Notes under the pieces: generated by a model
The model's input: the letters and a program-made list of their open reading frames with translations, nothing else
Told to the model about the DNA's origin: nothing
Databases searched by the model: none
Program-made: the position numbers and the translations under genes
In this document: piece after piece, positions 7,168 through 11,505 of the stretch
Position numbering within the stretch: position 1 is the stretch's first letter
Layout: the number at the start of each line of letters is the position of its first letter
Assembly: GCA_003550445.1 (NCBI GenBank)
Contig: PUKG01000047.1
Location: 1 to 11,505, forward strand
Origin: Halobacteroidaceae bacterium
Lineage (GTDB): Bacteria; Bacillota; Halanaerobiia; B1SED10-174
DNA length: 11,505 nucleotides
Reading direction: 5' to 3'

Positions 7168-7181
7168 TTTTTTTGTTTTTT
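7150..7181 (+). terminator. Rho-independent terminator of the sigma-54 activator gene
   Basis: As RNA, dyad 2 forms a 7-bp GC-rich stem with an AATC loop, followed by seven T (7168-7174), G and seven more T. It lies 113 nt after the stop at 7036, isolating the activator transcript from the TTT operon, so one palindrome seems to serve as both operator and terminator. Confidence 0.85.
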
Positions 7182-7253
7182 TGTTGTTGGTATAAAGACC
7201 TAAAAAAGGTTTACCCTTTGATATATTTGGTTTTTTAAGGAAATATAAAAATC

Positions 7254-7269
7254 TGGCACGGTCCTTGCA
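7254..7269 (+). promoter_or_regulatory. Sigma-54 (-24/-12) promoter of the TTT operon
   Basis: TGGCACGGTCCTTGCA matches the consensus TGGCACG-N4-TTGCW at every defined position, preceded by a pyrimidine at 7253. The GG at 7255-7256 and GC at 7267-7268 are separated by ten bases, the obligatory spacing. The predicted start is near 7280, giving a ~43-nt leader to the first gene. A T- and A-rich stretch (7168-7253) between the dyads and the promoter could help DNA looping. Confidence 0.96.
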
Positions 7270-7295
7270 TATAAGATAGGGGAAAATGAAAAAAG

Positions 7296-7318
7296 CTGTC
7301 TGTAAAACAGGGGGACAG
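7296..7318 (+). promoter_or_regulatory. Leader hairpin holding the Shine-Dalgarno of the first operon gene
   Basis: CTGTC (7296-7300) can pair with GACAG (7314-7318), with an inner TGT/ACA pairing (7301-7303 with 7307-7309). The Shine-Dalgarno AGGGGG (7309-7314) lies on the 3' side of this small structure and could be partly masked. The stem is short, so an effect on translation is only possible. Confidence 0.35.
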
Positions 7319-7322
7319 GATA

Positions 7323-7580
7323 GTGGTTTACCTTATGTATATAATCCAGTTTTTATTCTACTTCTTAACTGTCGGTTTGATTGTAAACTTTATATACTAT
7401 AGAAAAATCGGGGCTTTATATTTAGCGGCAGTATATGGAAGTACTTCGGTTTTATCTTTTTATCTAATGGATTGGCGACCTTTGCTTGTTGGTTTTGGGA
7501 TAGCCTGGGTCCTTCGACTTTTGGGCTATGACCCGGGACTTTTTGGGCAAAAGGGTTTTAAAAAGAAAAAGGATGATTGA
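7323..7580 (+). CDS. Small membrane protein of unknown function, first gene of the TTT operon
   Basis: An 85-residue, very hydrophobic protein that I do not recognise. Three membrane segments are plausible: ~3-26, ~29-48 and ~52-68. They are followed by a charged tail ending KKKKDD. Basic residues after segment 1 (YYRK, 25-28) and in the tail fit an outside N-terminus and inside C-terminus by the positive-inside rule. The GTG start is chosen because AGGGGG (7309-7314) lies eight bases upstream; the in-frame ATG at 7335 is too far from it. It lies between the sigma-54 promoter and tctC, with 97 nt to the latter, so it should be co-induced. It is shorter than TctB (146 residues here) and the operon has its own tctB. 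An accessory subunit or stabiliser of the transporter is a guess from position. Confidence 0.75.
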   Translation: MVYLMYIIQFLFYFLTVGLIVNFIYYRKIGALYLAAVYGSTSVLSFYLMDWRPLLVGFGIAWVLRLLGYDPGLFGQKGFKKKKDD

Positions 7581-7677
7581 TAAACATTATTTTGAGGGGG
7601 TGTTATCCAAAGAAAGGAGGAAGTGAAAAAGGTTTCTGCATTAATTTAAGCAAAAAAAATTAGGAGGTAGTTTATTA

Positions 7678-8649
7678 ATGAAAAAAATATCCCTAGGTCT
7701 TTTTGTTGGGGTACTGACTTTCATGCTGGTGTTTTCAGGTATGCTTTCAAATGGAACGGTTTCTGCTGATGATTGGCCAACAAGAGAAATAACTGTAATA
7801 GTTCCTTACAACCCGGGTGGATCAACTGACCTGGCAATCAGGTTTTTGCAGGATAAACTAGAAGAATACCTGGGCGTACCCCTTGTATTTGAAAACATGC
7901 CTGGTGTTGCCTCCCTGGTTGCCCAGGAATATTTCGTGGAACAAGAACCAGATGGATATACGGTAATGGGTGCAGGAACCATTGCTTCGGGTGCCAACCC
8001 CCATATCCATGGGCAGGAACCTCATATTGATAACTACGAATTTGTTGCATTATATATGAGCACCCACAGGTTAGCTTACTCCCAAGATTTTGAAAACTGG
8101 GACGAAGTAAGGGAGTATGCTGAAGAAAATCCCGGAACCCTTTCCTTTGGAATCGCTGGTGGAGCTTTCAACCAGATGGTTGTCCAGTCATTTTTGGATG
8201 AGCAGGGTCTGGATATTAACGTAGTAATGTTCGGTGGCGCCCCTGAACTATCTGCCGCTCTTATTGGAGGACACGTTCCCCTGGGTGAAGCTACCATAGG
8301 TTCTGCTGCCTGGGATGCCATGGAAGAAGGGGATCTGAATCCATTGTTTGTCCTTAGTGATGTAAACGTTGAACACGATGGATATGAAATTCCAAGCATG
8401 GTAGACCTTGGTGCAGAGGTATTTACTCCTGGTTCTCAGATGGGTATGATCGCTCTTAAGGGTATCCCCGAAGAAAGAAGGCAGAAACTGCAGGATGCCA
8501 TCGAATATGCCCTGGGAACTGAAGAAGTTCAGGAAAGGTATGCCAATGCAGGATACGAAGTTACTTTCATGACCGGAGAAGAATTTGAAGAAAGAGCAAG
8601 AATGGTCAGCGATATAGTCACAAACTATATGGAACAATATGAGGACTAA
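7678..8649 (+). CDS. tctC: TctC-family extracytoplasmic solute-binding protein (TTT transporter)
   Basis: Captures a carboxylate outside the membrane and delivers it to TctA/TctB. The first 30 residues are a signal peptide: MKK, a hydrophobic core (~7-22), and a likely signal peptidase I site VSA-DD at 30/31. No lipobox cysteine is present, and I see no cysteine in the whole protein. The mature part starts like the Bug/TctC family (ITVIVPYNPGGSTD, 38-51; usually PGGGTD) and keeps PDGYT (91-95). The 323-residue length is normal. By hand count the mature protein has about 53 Asp/Glu against about 12 Lys/Arg, which points to a saline or alkaline exterior. AGGAGGT (7662-7668) precedes the ATG by nine bases. 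Substrate cannot be read from sequence; tricarboxylate is only the family's namesake. Confidence 0.93.
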   Translation: MKKISLGLFVGVLTFMLVFSGMLSNGTVSADDWPTREITVIVPYNPGGSTDLAIRFLQDKLEEYLGVPLVFENMPGVASLVAQEYFVEQEPDGYTVMGAGTIASGANPHIHGQEPHIDNYEFVALYMSTHRLAYSQDFENWDEVREYAEENPGTLSFGIAGGAFNQMVVQSFLDEQGLDINVVMFGGAPELSAALIGGHVPLGEATIGSAAWDAMEEGDLNPLFVLSDVNVEHDGYEIPSMVDLGAEVFTPGSQMGMIALKGIPEERRQKLQDAIEYALGTEEVQERYANAGYEVTFMTGEEFEERARMVSDIVTNYMEQYED

Positions 8650-8675
8650 GATTAAGTAGTAACCTTTGATTAAAA

Positions 8676-8716
8676 GGACAGGCCACCCCCATTTTCTTTG
8701 GGGGTGGCTCCTGTCC
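8676..8716 (+). promoter_or_regulatory. Strong intercistronic hairpin between tctC and tctB
   Basis: GGACAGG (8676-8682) pairs with CCTGTCC (8710-8716), and CCACCCCC (8683-8690) with GGGGGTGG (8700-8707). This gives 15 bp interrupted only by a two-base bulge (8708-8709), with a nine-base loop. No T-run follows (next bases GATTTAATGG), so it is not a standard terminator. It begins 27 nt after the tctC stop and probably protects the tctC message or causes partial termination. Confidence 0.8.
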
Positions 8717-8759
8717 GATTTAATGGTTTTGAACATTGGTGGAAAAGGGGGGACAAAAC

Positions 8760-9200
8760 GTGGAAGAACAAAGAAAATACCATCTGGAAAAAATAGTTTC
8801 AATAGGTTTGATGGGCCTTGCTATCTTTTTGTGGTTTTATTTTATTCCAACCTTTGCTCCTGGGTCTCAAGAAGGGTTGGTCCCTAGAATTGGTGCGGGT
8901 ATTCTATTTGTTTCAAGTTTGGCTCATTTTTTTATTCTTTCCTTCGGGAAGGTAAAAAAGAAGGTTAGCCTGGCTCTAAATGAAATACCAATTGTTCTTA
9001 TAGGGGTCCATGGAGCGTTTATCTTCCTTTTGGAAACAATAGGCTTTTTTGTTTCTGCTTTTTTTATGCTGGGAACCTTAATGTTATATCTTGGGGTAAA
9101 AAGACAGCATTTATTAGTAATTCCAATTTTTCTTCTTTTCATTTACCTGGTTTTTGATTATGGATTGAATATCCGCCTTCCCAGGGGATTTTTATTCTAA
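8760..9200 (+). CDS. tctB: TctB-family small membrane subunit of the TTT transporter
   Basis: Small integral membrane component that works with TctA. At 146 residues it is the usual TctB size, with hydrophobic segments at ~12-31, ~43-62, ~77-92, ~94-111 and ~117-134; the third and fourth could be one re-entrant pair, matching the family's four to five helices. The EGLVPRI segment (39-45) after the first helix and the LPRGFLF C-terminus are typical of TctB. The start is GTG at 8760, six bases after AAGGGGGGA (8745-8753). A TTG at 8736 is in frame, but it lies upstream of that ribosome site. It sits in canonical order C-B-A, 59 nt before tctA. Confidence 0.88.
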   Translation: MEEQRKYHLEKIVSIGLMGLAIFLWFYFIPTFAPGSQEGLVPRIGAGILFVSSLAHFFILSFGKVKKKVSLALNEIPIVLIGVHGAFIFLLETIGFFVSAFFMLGTLMLYLGVKRQHLLVIPIFLLFIYLVFDYGLNIRLPRGFLF

Positions 9201-9259
9201 TCAAAAAAATACAAAAATAAAGATTTGCCAATTGTCGTTTTTAAGGAGGTGGGTAGAAA

Positions 9260-10780
9260 ATGTTTCAGGAATTTATTGGTTCTTTGGATATGGTTTTTAC
9301 CCTGGTTAATCTCTTAGCAGTCCTTTTTGGTTTGATTTTAGGGCTTTTTGTGGGATCGCTTCCAGGGATGGGGGCACTAACTGGGATGACAATTTTGCTT
9401 CCTTTTACCTACCATGTTTCTCCTCTGGTAGCCCTGGTTGCCCTTATGGCCCTTTCCAAAGGAAGTTACTATGGAGATTGTATTCCCGGAATATTATTTA
9501 ATATGCCTGGTTCGGCTTCAGCAGCTATAACAAGTATTGACGGGCATGCCCTTACCAAAAAAGGTTATCCGGGCTCTGCTTTACAGGGCTCTCTTTATGG
9601 GTCGGTAGGGGGAGATTTGCTTAGTGATGTAGTTTTATTAGTTTCTGCTGCTCCCCTGGCCATGTTGGCTTTGCGAGTAGGGCCTGCAGAAAATTCCATG
9701 ATAATCCTTTTTGCCCTGACTATTGTGGGGATGGTAGTTCTTGATGACCCGGCCAAAGGAATGGTATCTGTTTCTTTGGGTATAATTTTGGGTTCTGTTG
9801 GTAGGGATCCGTTTCTTTTTACCGAGAGATTTACTTTTGGAGTGCTTCGTTTGCAGGACGGAATAAGATTGGTTCCTTTCCTGGTGGGGTTACTTGTTAT
9901 TTCGGAAATTTACTGTAAATTTAGCCTGGGAAAGGTAACGGCGAAAAGCAAGGAAGTTAAACCAGAAGCTTTAGAACAGGGAGAAAAGCCCAGGGAGGAT
10001 AAGTTAACCTGGTCTGATGCAAAAATTATTGCCCCTTCAGTTTTAAGGGGAGGGATTATTGGACTATTCATTGGTGCTGTGCCCGGACTGGGAAGTACAG
10101 TTGGAGGATTTGTTGCCTATACCCAGGCCAAGCGAATTTCCAAATATAAAGAGGGTAGTAGGGAAGATCTAATGCAGGGGATGGTATCTTCCGAATCAGG
10201 AAACAGTGCCGTTAATGGAGCCAACTTGATTCCGTTGCTGGCTCTTGGTATTCCAGGAAGTGCAACGGCGGCAGTTTTATATGCTGCTTTTATGATGCAG
10301 GGAATTACCCCCGGGCCTTTTATTATGCGGGAACAACCGGGAATGATTTTTGCCCTGTTGATTACTTTAATTCTTGCAAATATAATCCTTTTCTTAATAG
10401 GGCCTTACTTTGTAAAAGTAGCAAAACAGGCCCTTAAGGTTCCTCCAGCCGTCCTTTTCCCTTGTATTTTGGTTATTTCCACGGTTGCAGTTTACAGTAT
10501 CCAAAGAAGCATGTTTAATGTTGGGCTTGTATTTGTTTTTGCAATCCTCGGATTTTTTATGAAAAGAACTGGCTTCCCGGTTCTTCCCACGGTAATAGCC
10601 TTTTACCTTGTGCCAATATTCGAGGAAGGTTTTAGAAGAAGCCTTCTCATAAGTGGTGGGGATTTTAGTATTTTCTTGAGAAGCCCAATTTCTATATTCT
10701 TCATTGTAGCCACTTGTTTAAGCATAGGGTTTACAGTTTACTCAATGATCAGGGAGTCCAAAAAGGAAAAGAATGCGTAA
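9260..10780 (+). CDS. tctA: TctA-family large permease subunit of the TTT transporter
   Basis: Multi-spanning inner-membrane protein that moves the substrate released by TctC, thought to be ion-driven. At 506 residues it has the normal family length. Two related halves are visible: SLPGMGALTG (33-42) mirrors AVPGLGSTVGG (273-283), and NMPGSASAA (81-89) mirrors GIPGSATAA (330-338), the paired PG loops typical of TctA. A hydrophilic, charged linker (~222-255) separates the halves. GITPGP (348-353) and a hydrophobic C-terminal third (~365-495) are as expected, and the end is basic (ESKKEKNA). AAGGAGGT (9243-9250) lies nine bases before the ATG. No frameshift or missing motif is seen. No clear terminator follows, so the operon's end is not fixed by the sequence. 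Confidence 0.96.
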   Translation: MFQEFIGSLDMVFTLVNLLAVLFGLILGLFVGSLPGMGALTGMTILLPFTYHVSPLVALVALMALSKGSYYGDCIPGILFNMPGSASAAITSIDGHALTKKGYPGSALQGSLYGSVGGDLLSDVVLLVSAAPLAMLALRVGPAENSMIILFALTIVGMVVLDDPAKGMVSVSLGIILGSVGRDPFLFTERFTFGVLRLQDGIRLVPFLVGLLVISEIYCKFSLGKVTAKSKEVKPEALEQGEKPREDKLTWSDAKIIAPSVLRGGIIGLFIGAVPGLGSTVGGFVAYTQAKRISKYKEGSREDLMQGMVSSESGNSAVNGANLIPLLALGIPGSATAAVLYAAFMMQGITPGPFIMREQPGMIFALLITLILANIILFLIGPYFVKVAKQALKVPPAVLFPCILVISTVAVYSIQRSMFNVGLVFVFAILGFFMKRTGFPVLPTVIAFYLVPIFEEGFRRSLLISGGDFSIFLRSPISIFFIVATCLSIGFTVYSMIRESKKEKNA

Positions 10781-10922
10781 TTTTTTCTTAGGATAAGAGA
10801 AAAAGGTTAGTTTTATTCAACAATCACCATCTTTAGGAGTGTAATATTTAAAGCTTTTGTTTTGGGAAAAAGTTGATTAACCTCAAAATGTCCAGAAAAC
10901 AATTTTTGGGGGAGGAGAGGGA
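10781..10922 (+). other. Spacer between tctA and the ankyrin gene
   Basis: A short stem (CTTA 10787-10790 with TAAG 10794-10797, flanked by T- and A-runs) is present, but the T-run lies on its 5' side, so it is not a terminator on this strand. No promoter is convincing; TAATAT at 10842-10847 lacks a matching -35. Whether the next gene joins the TTT operon is open. Confidence 0.4.
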
Positions 10923-11505
10923 ATGGAAAAACTACCCCTGTTAAAAACAATGAAAAAGGCAGTTCCAGGTGAAGTAGAAAAAGTTATCGCTCAGGGTTTG
11001 GATGTAAATGAAAAAGATGAAAGCGGAATGACTGCCTTAATTTATGCAGCAATGAAAAACGAAGATCCCCGGGTAATTAAAATTTTGGAAGAAGCGGGAG
11101 CAGATGTTAACGGCCGCGGAAATTATGGAATCACTCCACTTATGGCAGCAGGGACAAATACTAACCCCAAAGTTATTAAAACTTTAATCGAACTTGGTGG
11201 AAAAATAAATGATAAAGATGAAGTAGGAAGAACGCCGCTAATGTTTGCCTCTCGAAATCAAAACACAGAAATTATTAAAACATTCCTTGATGCTGGAGCA
11301 AAAGTTAATGTAAAAGATCAAAACGGAATAACCCCATTAATGTTTGCAGCAATGGGAAATGAAAACCCGGAGATAATTAAACTTCTTGTTGAAGCAGGTT
11401 CTGATGTGAATGCCCGGGATTTAAACGGAATGAACGCTTTTTTATGGGCAGCAAACAATAATACCAAACAGGTAGTAATCCAGACTCTTCTTGCAGCAGG
11501 GGTAG
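10923..11505 (+). CDS. Ankyrin-repeat protein (3' end outside window)
   Basis: An open frame runs from ATG 10923 to the window end without a stop (194 complete codons). It is preceded by GGAGG (10911-10915) seven bases upstream. After a ~26-residue cap there are five ankyrin-type units of 33-34 residues starting near residues 27, 61, 94, 127 and 161; the fifth runs to the window edge. Each has the pattern DVN-x-x-D-x-x-G-x-TPLM-x-AA, then VIK-x-L-x-x-AGA. Units carry NEDP, NTNP or NENP before the second helix, a slightly long variant of the 33-residue repeat. No signal peptide or membrane segment is seen, so it is probably cytoplasmic and mediates protein-protein binding. Partners are unknown. 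It follows tctA by 142 nt on the same strand and may be a separate unit. Confidence 0.88.
   Translation, partial: MEKLPLLKTMKKAVPGEVEKVIAQGLDVNEKDESGMTALIYAAMKNEDPRVIKILEEAGADVNGRGNYGITPLMAAGTNTNPKVIKTLIELGGKINDKDEVGRTPLMFASRNQNTEIIKTFLDAGAKVNVKDQNGITPLMFAAMGNENPEIIKLLVEAGSDVNARDLNGMNAFLWAANNNTKQVVIQTLLAAGV

Noticed and set aside
7286..7402. Small ATG frame in the leader of the TTT operon, overlapping the 85-aa gene
   Set aside because: Only three bases separate the AGGGG from the ATG, the peptide is short and unremarkable, and it overlaps a better-supported gene in another frame.
8736..8759. TTG start for tctB giving 154 residues
   Set aside because: The Shine-Dalgarno AAGGGGGGA (8745-8753) lies downstream of it and serves GTG 8760 with normal spacing.
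8248..8802. Long reverse-strand open frame (184 codons) across tctC's 3' end and the intercistronic hairpin
   Set aside because: It is antisense to tctC and runs through the hairpin, with no Shine-Dalgarno and no recognisable protein motif; a shadow of the coding strand.
10787..10805. Hairpin after tctA as a terminator
   Set aside because: The T-run is on the 5' side and A-run on the 3' side, so it lacks the 3' T-tract needed on this strand.

Overview
The window reads as one stretch of low-GC Bacillota DNA. Every supportable gene is on the + strand, Shine-Dalgarno sequences are strong and purine-rich, GTG starts occur, a T-box riboswitch is present, and terminators are hairpin-plus-T-run. 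The exported TctC protein is very acidic and cysteine-free, with a signal peptide but no lipobox. This suggests, without proving, an anaerobic halophilic or alkaliphilic and possibly diderm member (Halanaerobiales-like or a haloalkaliphilic clostridium). Nothing in the window looks like an insertion sequence, phage, CRISPR array, rRNA or tRNA.

Layout. 1-455: 3' end of an unrecognised gene, then a terminator at 541-570. 715-3606: arginine biosynthesis module. A near-consensus extended -10 promoter drives a T-box leader whose specifier triplet reads CGC (Arg); it is followed by argG (argininosuccinate synthase) and argH (argininosuccinate lyase), which overlap by 52 nt. 3607-3936: gene-free AT-rich spacer. 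3937-4899: cysteine synthase-family PLP enzyme with its own terminator, followed by a second hairpin/T-run at 5045-5075 that could attenuate the next gene. 5153-7036: sigma-54-dependent activator (N-terminal PAS-type sensory region, AAA+ domain with GAFTGA, C-terminal Fis HTH). 7128-7269: its apparent control region, with two dyads (GTTCG-N7-GAAC) exactly 21 bp apart, then a perfect -24/-12 promoter. 7323-10780: the putative target operon, comprising an unrecognised 85-aa membrane protein and tctC, tctB and tctA, a complete tripartite tricarboxylate transporter (TTT). 10923-end: an ankyrin-repeat protein cut by the window edge.

How the parts work together. ArgG and ArgH carry out the last two steps from citrulline to arginine and are tuned by uncharged tRNA-Arg through the T-box. 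The sigma-54 activator lacks a receiver domain, so it probably senses a small molecule through its N-terminal region. It would bind the paired dyads about 120-140 bp upstream of the predicted start and switch on uptake of a carboxylate by TctC (extracytoplasmic capture) and TctA/TctB (membrane translocation). A 15-bp GC-rich hairpin between tctC and tctB may make the binding protein more abundant than the permease.

The most notable item is this self-contained sigma-54/TTT circuit. It has an unrecognised small membrane protein as its first gene, and one of its two enhancer dyads doubles as the terminator of the activator gene.
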